A stretch of 64,000 bases of DNA from Rhodanobacter sp. Soil772 (GTDB lineage: Bacteria > Pseudomonadota > Gammaproteobacteria > Xanthomonadales > Rhodanobacteraceae), in assembly GCF_001428385.1 (NCBI RefSeq), contig NZ_LMSK01000001.1, positions 1,120,358 to 1,184,357 of the forward strand, given 5' to 3'. The position numbers and the translations under genes are program-made. Below the pieces are notes generated by a model. The model was not told the origin of the DNA. It saw only the letters and a program-made list of their open reading frames with translations, and did no database searches. Below are positions 19,798 through 26,899 of the stretch, piece by piece. The stretch's first letter is position 1. The number at the start of each line of letters is the position of its first letter.

Positions 19798-20424
19798 TCA
19801 ACGCTGCTTGATCATCGCCTGCAGCATCACCACGGCACGGTCGCCGACCACGGCGGGGTCGCCGCTGCGCGCGGTGATGCGGTAGTACACCGCCGTGGTG
19901 GATGTTCCCTGCGCGCCGTAGTTCTGCGAGTTGGCGCTCTGGTTGAAGCCGGTGCTGGAGGTGGTATCCACCCAGTTGCCCATGTTCTCCACCACGTACT
20001 GCGGCTGGCCGGTGGCGACACTGCCGACCTTGAACTGCCCCGCCGCGGTACCGGTAGCCACCGTCTGGATCTTGCCGGTCGGGAATTGGGGATCGGTGAA
20101 CGGATTGCCCAGGCACACCACGCTGGCGGCCTGGCAGTTGCGGGCGATGATGCCGGGGTTGGTGGAAACCAGGGCGGCGGCCGCGCGCATGGCCGCCTCG
20201 GCATTCTGGAAGGCGACCTGTCGGTCATACAGGTTGTTTGCCATCTTCTGCTGCATGATGGTGCCACGCACGGCGGCCAGCCCGACCAGCGTGATCACCA
20301 CCAGCAGGATCAGCGCCACCACCAGCGCCACGCCACGCTGACCGGCACGGCGGGACCGTGGAAAACCGCCTCGGCAGCACGATTGCGTCGCGAACATGAG
20401 CGAGGATGCAGAAGCACGGTTCAT
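19798..20424 (-). CDS. pilX: Type IV pilus minor pilin PilX
   Basis: 208 aa. After a basic leader it has QRGVALVVALILLVVITLVGLAAVRGT, a prepilin-type helix that lacks Glu at mature position 5, as is common in PilX. QQKMANNLYDRQVAFQNAEAAM is the conserved PilX segment after the helix. The start at 20424 lies one base after the pilW stop, and an internal Met at residue 10 is an alternative start. PilX belongs to the tip complex with PilV, PilW, PilE and PilY1. The stop is 71 bases from the pilY1 start. Confidence 0.9.
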   Translation of the reverse strand: MNRASASSLMFATQSCCRGGFPRSRRAGQRGVALVVALILLVVITLVGLAAVRGTIMQQKMANNLYDRQVAFQNAEAAMRAAAALVSTNPGIIARNCQAASVVCLGNPFTDPQFPTGKIQTVATGTAAGQFKVGSVATGQPQYVVENMGNWVDTTSSTGFNQSANSQNYGAQGTSTTAVYYRITARSGDPAVVGDRAVVMLQAMIKQR

Positions 20425-20425
20425 G

Positions 20426-21481
20426 TCAGTTCACCCGGTTGCGCACGGTGGTGGTCGCGGTGAAGGTGCGTGTCAGCGGCTTGGCGTCGGTGCCGGCGCG
20501 CTGGTCGGCGCTCTGCAGCGTCAAGGTGACTTGCACGGCATCGACCACGGCCCAGTTGGCGATCGAACTGGCGGGCACGAACGCGGCGCTGCCCTTCGCG
20601 TGATAGTTGATGGCCATGCCGGTGACGTCGCGCACCATTTCCTGCGCCGGGCCAAGGCCTACGTTTTCCGAAACGGCGGTAGCTATCGCGACCCGATACA
20701 GGGAACGGCCCTTGACCGGGTTGTTGCCGATGTACCAGTCGGCGGCACCCAGCTTGGCGATCTGCGAATTGTTGCCGAACTGGTAGAGATTGCCGTTGGT
20801 GCTGCTGCAATCACTGGGGTAGCCCAAACCCTTCGAGCAGTTGCCCGGCGTGACCGTATTGCCGGTGTTGTGCACGAAGGTGACGGTGCTGTTGTTGTAG
20901 TTGCTGATCTGCACCATCACCGCATGGTCGGGATCGCACACGATGACGATGTCGCCGGATTGCAGATCGGTGGTCTTGTCGTTGAGCTTGAAGTTCGCCG
21001 CCGGTTCCTTGTCTTCCGCCACGCTCAGGCCTGCGTCGATGGCGCCAAGCACCTGCAGCGAATCGGTATTGATGACCCGCTGGCCCACGCCGGTACCGAA
21101 GACGCTTCCCGTCGCCGGATCACCCTGATTGCCGCTATACCCGCGCAAGGCATTGGCCCAGTTGGCCCACCAGTCGGTGCCGCTGTTGTTGAGCACGTTG
21201 GCCATACGGTCACCGTTGTTGCAGGGATTGAGCCCTGCATTGCGGATGTCGCGCGCCATCAGCTCGAACGCGATACGCGAACTGTCTTGCACGTCGCCGA
21301 GCGCCTGATTGGTGCGGTAGGTGCGCTGGTTGGCCAGGAACACGCTGGCCACGCCGGCGATCACGATCAGACCCAGCAGCATCGCGATCATCAGCTCGAT
21401 CAGGGTGAAACCCGCCGGCGGCTTCGCCGACGTGGGCATGCGCCGGGCTGCGCCACGGCTGATCATGGAATGACTGCTCAT
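20426..21481 (-). CDS. pilW: Type IV pilus minor pilin PilW
   Basis: 351 aa from the ATG at 21481, which overlaps the pilV TGA by ATGA. The longer open frame runs through pilV. It has a prepilin motif PPAGFTLIELMIAMLLGLIVIAGV with Glu at position 5, then FLANQRTYRTNQALGDVQDS and ARDIRNAGLNPC, a familiar PilW pattern. The large globular part fits the PilW size class. It is encoded between pilV and pilX and is expected to act in the minor-pilin initiation complex in the inner membrane and pilus tip. Confidence 0.93.
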   Translation of the reverse strand: MSSHSMISRGAARRMPTSAKPPAGFTLIELMIAMLLGLIVIAGVASVFLANQRTYRTNQALGDVQDSSRIAFELMARDIRNAGLNPCNNGDRMANVLNNSGTDWWANWANALRGYSGNQGDPATGSVFGTGVGQRVINTDSLQVLGAIDAGLSVAEDKEPAANFKLNDKTTDLQSGDIVIVCDPDHAVMVQISNYNNSTVTFVHNTGNTVTPGNCSKGLGYPSDCSSTNGNLYQFGNNSQIAKLGAADWYIGNNPVKGRSLYRVAIATAVSENVGLGPAQEMVRDVTGMAINYHAKGSAAFVPASSIANWAVVDAVQVTLTLQSADQRAGTDAKPLTRTFTATTTVRNRVN

Positions 21482-22011
21482 AGCATGGCCCTGGTGACGA
21501 CTTGCTGTTGGCTGGTGCCGCCTGCGCCCGCCCTGCTGTCGTCGAACGTGATGGTGACGGTGCAGTCGGCGCTGGCCGTGCCGACGGCCGTGCAGGCGAT
21601 GCTGCCGGTGGTGCTGGCAACTGCGCCCAGGCTCTTGTTGCCGAGCCCCTGGCTGCACCACTGGTTGAGCTGGACGCTGGCCAGGGAACCACCCGCCGCG
21701 GGGCAGGCGCTGGCCGCAATCGGCGTGGACGTGTTGTAGTCGCCGTTGCGGGCACCACCGATATCCGCCCGCATCGCATCCAGGATCGAGTAGCTGGCGA
21801 CCGTGACCATGCTGCGCGCCATCGCGCTGTTGTTGGTGGAAAGCGACATGGCCTGCAGCGCGGCGATGCCGAGGAAGGCGATGGACAGCACCAGCACGGC
21901 CACCAGCACCTCGATCAGTCCGACGCCGGACTGGGCGCGCAAGCAGACGACTTGCCGCGCAGCCCGGTGCGCACCAGCCCGCGACGCGGCCGAAACAGGA
22001 AAGTTCATCAT
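21478..22011 (-). CDS. pilV: Type IV pilus minor pilin PilV
   Basis: 177 aa. Tandem ATG codons at 22011 and 22008 overlap the fimT stop, so either can be the start. The prepilin motif is QSGVGLIEVLVAVLVLSIAFLG, with Gly at -1 and Glu at +5, followed by ALQAMSLSTNNSAMARSMV, typical for PilV. It carries several Cys residues in the globular domain. The ATGATGA arrangement suggests translational coupling with fimT, and the ATGA at the other end with pilW. Confidence 0.92.
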   Translation of the reverse strand: MMNFPVSAASRAGAHRAARQVVCLRAQSGVGLIEVLVAVLVLSIAFLGIAALQAMSLSTNNSAMARSMVTVASYSILDAMRADIGGARNGDYNTSTPIAASACPAAGGSLASVQLNQWCSQGLGNKSLGAVASTTGSIACTAVGTASADCTVTITFDDSRAGAGGTSQQQVVTRAML

Positions 22012-22646
22012 GGGCAGGCTCCCGAACTGGAGGTGGACACGAGGATCGAGCCGGCCGTCATCGTGATCACGCGATGATTGTTGGTGCTCATCTGACTGGT
22101 GCAGATATCCGCGACCGTGCCGGAATAAGGGCCGGCAACACCGACAGCCTGCCCCAGCCCCTGCCCGCCGAAACGGATCGCCTTCACGTTGCCGGACAGC
22201 TGCACGGCCCCCGTAATGCCGACCGTGCCCGTCAGTACCTGGGAAGGCGTGGCACCGGCCAACGCGTAGACCGCACCCGTCTGCGTGGTGCACGCTTTAC
22301 CCAGATCGTCGGTCGTGGTGTTGACGCTGGCCGAGTTGCTGCATAGCTGGGCATTCGCGTTGCGCTTGACGGCTTCCATCCGCGCCACGTGGATCGCGTT
22401 GATGATGTCGTTGGCGGCGGTGTTGAGCTTGTTGGAAAGCGTGAGGCTCTTGAAGCTCGGCACCGCGATCATGATCAGCACCAGGGCCACGGCCATGGTG
22501 ATCATCAGCTCGACCAGGGTGAAGCCGCGCTCGTGCCGCCGCGCCGCAACGCGTACCGATCCGCACTTCGGCGAGCGACCGCCGGTATTCCCCGGCCTGC
22601 GCACTTCGATCAGCGAGACGCCTCGCTGACGCGACAAGACTTGCAT
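22008..22646 (-). CDS. fimT: FimT/GspH-type minor pseudopilin with an unusually long leader
   Basis: 212 aa from the ATG at 22646, which has GGGAG six bases upstream. The working prepilin motif appears to be HERGFTLVELMITMAVALVLIM, at residues ~37-58. This leaves a leader of about 40 residues, where 6-25 is usual. The leader begins with a second motif-like stretch, RQRGVSLIEV, at residues 6-15. It is followed by Pro/Gly/Arg-rich sequence instead of a membrane helix. No ATG, GTG or TTG with a Shine-Dalgarno was found just before the second motif. The C-terminal part fits the GspH/FimT fold (ARMEAVKRNANAQLCSN). FimT proteins are linked to pilus assembly and, in some species, DNA uptake. It is the first gene of the pilus operon. 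Confidence 0.88.
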   Translation of the reverse strand: MQVLSRQRGVSLIEVRRPGNTGGRSPKCGSVRVAARRHERGFTLVELMITMAVALVLIMIAVPSFKSLTLSNKLNTAANDIINAIHVARMEAVKRNANAQLCSNSASVNTTTDDLGKACTTQTGAVYALAGATPSQVLTGTVGITGAVQLSGNVKAIRFGGQGLGQAVGVAGPYSGTVADICTSQMSTNNHRVITMTAGSILVSTSSSGACP

Positions 22647-22825
22647 GGAATTCTCCCTGATACCCCTGCAGTCACTGTACCTATCGCTCCTGCCCCGGCC
22701 AGCCTCCAGCCGACCAGCGGTAGCAATTGCCCGACAAGCGGCTGATGGCGGCGCGGAAAAGGTGATCGGGTTCACGCGCGGCCGACCGGGACGGCTGCGG
22801 TCGCATCACGACCATTCCCGGATCG

Positions 22826-24730
22826 CTACGGAGCCGCCTCGACCCGGTTCCTGCCGTTGTCCTTGGCGTGGTACAGCGCCGCGTCGGCGCGCCGCACCAG
22901 GGAGGTCGCCCCCGTATCGGCAGGCTCCAGTTGGGCGACACCGAGGCTGATCGAGAGTTGCAGTTCGACGTCGGCGACCGTCGGCCGCGCGGCAGCCACG
23001 CAAGCGCGCAGGCGCTCGGCCACCTGCAAGCCACCGTCGAGATCGGTGTCGGGCAGCACCACCAGGAACTCCTCGCCGCCCATGCGACCGAGCCGATCGA
23101 ACTGGCGCAGCGCACCCTGGCAGGCGTTGACGATCTGCTCCAGCACCTGATCGCCGGCCGGGTGGCCATGGTTGTCGTTGACGCGCTTGAAGTGGTCGAT
23201 GTCGAGCATGATCACGGCCAGCCCGCGATGGGCACGACGGGCCTCGTCGACGGCCATGCGCAGCACGTGTTCGATGTGGCGTCGGTTGGAGATGCCGGTC
23301 AGCGGATCGGTGAGTGCCAGCCGGTGCAGGCGACGGCTCTGGCGCCATTGCCGCCACGCCAGCCAGAGCATCAGCAACAGCAGCACGCCGGCAAGCAGGA
23401 TGGCCAGGCGCTGCCAGCTGCGGACGCGCTCCAGCGCGGCCAGTTGCTGCTCCTTGAGCGCCTTGTCGGCGGCCAGCTTGCGGTTCTCCAGCTCGCGCCG
23501 CTCGGTGTCGAACTGATAGCTCATCAGCGTGGTGATCTGGGTCTTGGCCATGCGCGCCAGCGCGGCATCGGCCTTCATCTTGAGCCTGAGATCGGCCAGT
23601 GCGGCCGCAGGCTTGCCCAACGCCTCCTGGTTCTTCGAGCGCTCCTCGTACAGCTCGGCCAGGTAACGCATGTTGTTGCTGTGCCTGACGTTCGCCTCGG
23701 CAACGTCGAACTCGCGCGCAGCCAGCTCGCGCTGACCCAGACCCGCGTGGGCTTCGGCCAACTGCAGGGCCAGCATGTCGGTGTTGGACTTGTCCGAGAC
23801 GGCCTGAAATTCCCCGGCGGCGCGCTCCAGATACCGCAGTGCCTCGGCGTACTGGTGCCGGGCATTGCTGCTCTCCGCCAATGCCAGCAGGGCAGATCCC
23901 ACGCTTTGCCGCGAACCGGTTTCACGCGCCAACGCCAGCGCCTGCTGCAGGGGCGCAACGGCGGCCGCGGCATCGCCCCGCTCGGTCGCCAGAAACCCCA
24001 GCTGCAGGTTGACCACCATCTGTTCCTGCTTATCCTGCTTGCGCTGCGCAAAGACCATCGACTGCCGCAAGTACTCGCCAGCCTTGTCGTACTCCGCCAA
24101 TCGCCGGTAGATGGTGGCGATGCTGATGAGATTGGACTGCGCGGCCGTCGTGTTGCCCGCCACTTCATAGAGGCGCTGCGCTTCCAGGAAATCGAACAGG
24201 GCCTTCGCCTGCTCGCCCAGCAGCGACTGGGCACTGCCGCGCCAGGTCAGCCCATCGGCGATCAGGCGAGCGTTTTCCAGACGCCGGGCAATCCGGATGC
24301 CCTCCTCGTAAGCCGGCAGCGCGTCGCGCTCCGTGGTAACCCGGCCCTGGTAAAGGCCACGGCAAATCTGGAAGTTGGCCTCCGCCTCCAGGTCGCCCGC
24401 CTGGCGGGCCTGTTCGATGCCGCTGCCTGCATAGGCGTAACCGCCGTTGGCGTCGTTGTCGAACGCCAGGAAGCAGTACATGTACCCGTACCGGCGCTGC
24501 CGATAGGCGTCATCAGGCGGCAGCAGGGCACGCAGGCGATCGAGGGTGTGGTCGACGGACGCCCGGGTGTTGAGGGCTACGTCGCCGTTGTCCAATTGCC
24601 GGATGAGCTGGTCGAACGCTGCCGTGTCGCGCACCGATGCCTGCGCTGCCGGTTCGGCATGCGCACACGGCGTCGCCGCCAACAGCAACACCAGCAAACC
24701 TGGCAAACCACGAAATAGTCCGGACAACAC
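22826..24730 (-). CDS. Periplasmic-TPR diguanylate cyclase (GGDEF, one membrane anchor)
   Basis: About 634 aa if translation starts at the GTG at 24730; the frame is open to an ATG at 24844. The GTG is preferred because it gives a clean signal peptide, LSGLFRGLPGLLVLLLAATP ending CAHA. Its Shine-Dalgarno (GGGGGG) is too close to be decisive. A ~380-residue TPR-like helical region follows and should be periplasmic. Then come a coiled coil (FDTERRELENRKLAADKALK) and a membrane helix around residues 440-458. The C-terminal GGDEF domain has an intact GGEEF at residues 551-555, LTDPLTGISNRR and LDIDHFKRVND. No RxxD inhibitory site was recognised. It is co-oriented with and 179 bases upstream of the pilus operon, so a link between c-di-GMP and pili is plausible but unproven. 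Confidence 0.92.
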   Translation of the reverse strand: MLSGLFRGLPGLLVLLLAATPCAHAEPAAQASVRDTAAFDQLIRQLDNGDVALNTRASVDHTLDRLRALLPPDDAYRQRRYGYMYCFLAFDNDANGGYAYAGSGIEQARQAGDLEAEANFQICRGLYQGRVTTERDALPAYEEGIRIARRLENARLIADGLTWRGSAQSLLGEQAKALFDFLEAQRLYEVAGNTTAAQSNLISIATIYRRLAEYDKAGEYLRQSMVFAQRKQDKQEQMVVNLQLGFLATERGDAAAAVAPLQQALALARETGSRQSVGSALLALAESSNARHQYAEALRYLERAAGEFQAVSDKSNTDMLALQLAEAHAGLGQRELAAREFDVAEANVRHSNNMRYLAELYEERSKNQEALGKPAAALADLRLKMKADAALARMAKTQITTLMSYQFDTERRELENRKLAADKALKEQQLAALERVRSWQRLAILLAGVLLLLMLWLAWRQWRQSRRLHRLALTDPLTGISNRRHIEHVLRMAVDEARRAHRGLAVIMLDIDHFKRVNDNHGHPAGDQVLEQIVNACQGALRQFDRLGRMGGEEFLVVLPDTDLDGGLQVAERLRACVAAARPTVADVELQLSISLGVAQLEPADTGATSLVRRADAALYHAKDNGRNRVEAAP

Positions 24731-24921
24731 GCCCCCCAAGAAAGTCGATACAGGCTCTCCATGTCCGGACGGCGCAGGCCATCGTCTCGTTATCGGCCTC
24801 GCCTTGAAAAACCTGAAGTATGCACGACCCGCTTGCAGGATCACGGCCCGGCAACGACGCCCTGCGGGTCCGGCGCCACCGTTTCATGGCCGCCTGGCCT
24901 TGCCGGCGCCACAACCGTCGC

Positions 24922-24950
24922 TTGCGCCATCGCGGTGCGCCCCGTAAAAT
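24922..24950 (+). promoter_or_regulatory. Predicted sigma70-type promoter of tRNA-Thr
   Basis: TTGCGC (24922-24927), 17-base spacer, TAAAAT (24945-24950). This would start transcription about 6-7 bases before the mature tRNA 5' end. Confidence 0.6.
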
Positions 24951-24962
24951 CCTCGGCTCTTT

Positions 24963-25038
24963 GCCGGAATAGCTCAGTTGGTAGAGCGGCGCATTCGTAA
25001 TGCGTAGGTCGTAGGTTCGATTCCTATTTCCGGCACCA
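24963..25038 (+). tRNA. tRNA-Thr (anticodon CGU)
   Basis: A 76-base cloverleaf with encoded CCA. The acceptor stem pairs GCCGGAA with TTCCGGC. The D arm is AGCTCAGTTGGTAGAGC, the anticodon loop is TTCGTAA with anticodon CGT, and the T arm contains GGTTCGATTCC. It reads ACG threonine codons, which are frequent in a GC-rich genome. It is a single gene with its own promoter and a downstream hairpin. Confidence 0.97.
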
Positions 25039-25053
25039 GTTCATGCAACACCC

Positions 25054-25087
25054 GAAGCCCCGGAAAGCCACGCTCTCCGGGGCTTTC
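25054..25087. terminator. Hairpin terminator between tRNA-Thr and ispH
   Basis: Arms AAGCCCCGGA (25055-25064) and TCCGGGGCTT (25076-25085), followed on the + strand by TTCTGTT. It lies between the convergent tRNA and ispH and probably ends tRNA transcription. Confidence 0.75.
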
Positions 25088-25190
25088 TGTTGCGCCGACA
25101 ACACACAGCTTCGCATGGCGGGCACTGCCCGCCGGCCTTTGCTGCGAGATGATGAAGAGCGGTGGACACTGCCCGCCCTGCAAATCCGGG

Positions 25191-26153
25191 TTACAGACTG
25201 GCGGAACCGTTGCTGCCGACCACGCGCAGTTCCTTCGGCAGGGCGAAGGTGATGTTCTCCGGCTTGCCGTCCAGTTCGCGCACGTCGCCGGCACCCCACG
25301 ACTGCAGGCGGGCGATCACGTCGCGTACCAGTTTCTCCGGCGCGGAGGCGCCGGCGGTGAGGCCGATGCGCTTGACGCCGTCGAGCCAGCTGCGCTCGAT
25401 GTGTTCGGCACTGTCGATCAGGAACGAGCGCACGCCCTGCTTCTCGGCCAGCTCGCGCAGGCGGTTGGAGTTGGAGCTGTTGACCGAGCCGACCACCAGC
25501 ATCAGGTCGACCGCGTCGGCGAGTCGGCGCACGGCGTCCTGGCGATTCTGCGTGGCGTAGCAGATGTCGTCCTTGCGCGGCCCCTCGATGTCGGGGAACC
25601 TGGCACGCAACGCCTCGATGATCGCCTTGGTGTCGTCCACCGACAGCGTGGTCTGGGTGACGTAGGACAGTTCGTGCGGGAAGGCCGGCGCCAGTGTGGC
25701 GACGTTTTCCAGCGATTCGACCAGCAGGATCTCGCCGCTGTTGGCCGGGTTCCACTGCCCCATCGTGCCCTCGACTTCCGGATGGCCGGCGTGGCCGACC
25801 AGCACCACGCTGCGGCCGATGCGGCCCAGCCGCGCCACTTCCATGTGCACCTTGGTGACCAGCGGACAGGTGGCGTCGAACACCTTGAGGTGGCGCTGTC
25901 CGGCTTCCTCGCGCACCGCCTGCGACACGCCGTGGGCGCTGAAGATCACGGTGGCGCCGTCGGGCACCTCGTGCAGTTCCTCGACGAACACCGCGCCGTT
26001 GGCACGCAGCTTGTCGACCACGTAGCGGTTGTGCACCACCTCGTGCCGTACGTAGATCGGCGCACCGTACGACTCCAGCGCGCGCTCGACGATGGCGATG
26101 GCGCGATCGACACCGGCGCAGAAGCCGCGGGGGTTGGCGAGCAAAATATCCAA
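25191..26153 (-). CDS. ispH: 4-hydroxy-3-methylbut-2-enyl diphosphate reductase
   Basis: 320 aa. The start codon is TTG at 26153 with GAGG upstream; the N-terminus [18 protein letters not shown] matches the family exactly there. It catalyses the last step of the MEP isoprenoid pathway, making IPP and DMAPP with a 4Fe-4S cluster. The three cluster Cys are visible in [16 protein letters not shown] and [11 protein letters not shown]. The substrate-binding SNSNR motif is present (VNSSNSNRL). It follows lspA in the murJ-ribF-ileS-lspA-ispH chain, separated by a palindromic repeat. The E. coli neighbour fkpB is absent here. Confidence 0.97.
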   Translation of the reverse strand: MDILLANPRGFCAGVDRAIAIVERALESYGAPIYVRHEVVHNRYVVDKLRANGAVFVEELHEVPDGATVIFSAHGVSQAVREEAGQRHLKVFDATCPLVTKVHMEVARLGRIGRSVVLVGHAGHPEVEGTMGQWNPANSGEILLVESLENVATLAPAFPHELSYVTQTTLSVDDTKAIIEALRARFPDIEGPRKDDICYATQNRQDAVRRLADAVDLMLVVGSVNSSNSNRLRELAEKQGVRSFLIDSAEHIERSWLDGVKRIGLTAGASAPEKLVRDVIARLQSWGAGDVRELDGKPENITFALPKELRVVGSNGSASL

Positions 26154-26175
26154 GCTGACCTCGATTCAGAACTCT

Positions 26176-26247
26176 GTAGGAGGCCGCTCGCGGGCGATGC
26201 ATCTTCTGATGCGGCGATAAACGCATCGCCCGCGAGCGGGCTCCTAC
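26176..26247. repeat. REP-like palindrome between lspA and ispH
   Basis: Left arm 26176-26200 and right arm 26223-26247 are near-perfect inverted copies built around GTAGGAGcCCGCTCGCGGGCGATGC. Each arm also holds the self-complementary core CGCTCGCGGGCG. This resembles the extragenic GTAGGAG...CTCCTAC repeats of Xanthomonadales and Pseudomonas. One copy is seen in this window. Confidence 0.75.
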
Positions 26248-26258
26248 GAAGGTTGCGA

Positions 26259-26759
26259 TTATCGCACGCCGTCCCCGGGCTTGCCGGTGAACAGGCCGAA
26301 CGCGATCAGCATCACGGCGCCCACGGTGATGCCGCAGTCGGCGATGTTGAACACCGGGTAATTCCACTGGCGAAAGTACACGTGGATGAAATCGGTGACC
26401 TGGGCCGCGTGCAGGCGGTCGATCAGGTTGCCGATGGCGCCGCCCACGATCAGCGCCAGCGGCAGGCTGGTGCGCCAGTCGCGCCGCGACGTGCGCGCCA
26501 GCCACGTCACCAGCACCGCGCTGATCGCCAGCGCCAGCAGCACGAAGAACCAGCGCTGCCAGCCGGCACCACTGGCCAGGAAACTGAATGCGGCGCCGCT
26601 GTTGAACGCCAGCGTCCAGTTCAGGAAACCGGGGATCACCGGATGCGGCACGCCCATCGGCTGCAGCGCATGCACTGCCCACCACTTGCTGAGCTGGTCG
26701 AGCACGATGACGGCGGCGGAGAGCCAGAGCCAGGAGAGAGCGTTGGGTTTGGGGTGCAT
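26259..26759 (-). CDS. lspA: Lipoprotein signal peptidase (signal peptidase II)
   Basis: 166 aa with four predicted membrane helices. It cleaves diacylglyceryl-modified prolipoproteins in the inner membrane. The catalytic-site motifs are GGAIGNLIDRL (first Asp) and VFNIADCGITVG (second Asp). DQLSKWWAV near the N-terminus is also conserved. It follows ileS, the widespread gammaproteobacterial order, but a 140-base spacer with an inverted repeat separates them. Confidence 0.97.
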   Translation of the reverse strand: MHPKPNALSWLWLSAAVIVLDQLSKWWAVHALQPMGVPHPVIPGFLNWTLAFNSGAAFSFLASGAGWQRWFFVLLALAISAVLVTWLARTSRRDWRTSLPLALIVGGAIGNLIDRLHAAQVTDFIHVYFRQWNYPVFNIADCGITVGAVMLIAFGLFTGKPGDGVR

Positions 26760-26787
26760 GGGGCCTATCCTGAGCGGAGTATCCAGA

Positions 26788-26883
26788 CCGTTCGCCCTGA
26801 GCGTAGCGCAGCGAAGTCGAAGGGCCTTGCGCGCGGCAGGCCCTTCGACTTTGGCCCTGCGGGCCTACGCTCAGGGCGAACGG
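26788..26883. repeat. Long inverted repeat between ileS and lspA
   Basis: Outer arms CCGTTCGCCCTGAGCGTAG (26788-26806) and its exact inverted copy (26865-26883). Inner arms GAAGTCGAAGGGCC and its imperfect partner form a second hairpin. It resembles the TTCGCCCTGAGC...GAAGTCGAAGGGC extragenic element common in several proteobacterial genomes. On the + strand it is followed by GGGTATTTTTTTCG. Confidence 0.75.
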
Positions 26884-26899
26884 GTATTTTTTTCGAAGC

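Noticed and set aside
24736-24844. Extended N-terminus of the TPR-GGDEF protein from the ATG at 24844
   Set aside because: The added residues are Arg/Pro-rich and would bury the signal peptide; a start near 24730 is more likely, though not proven.
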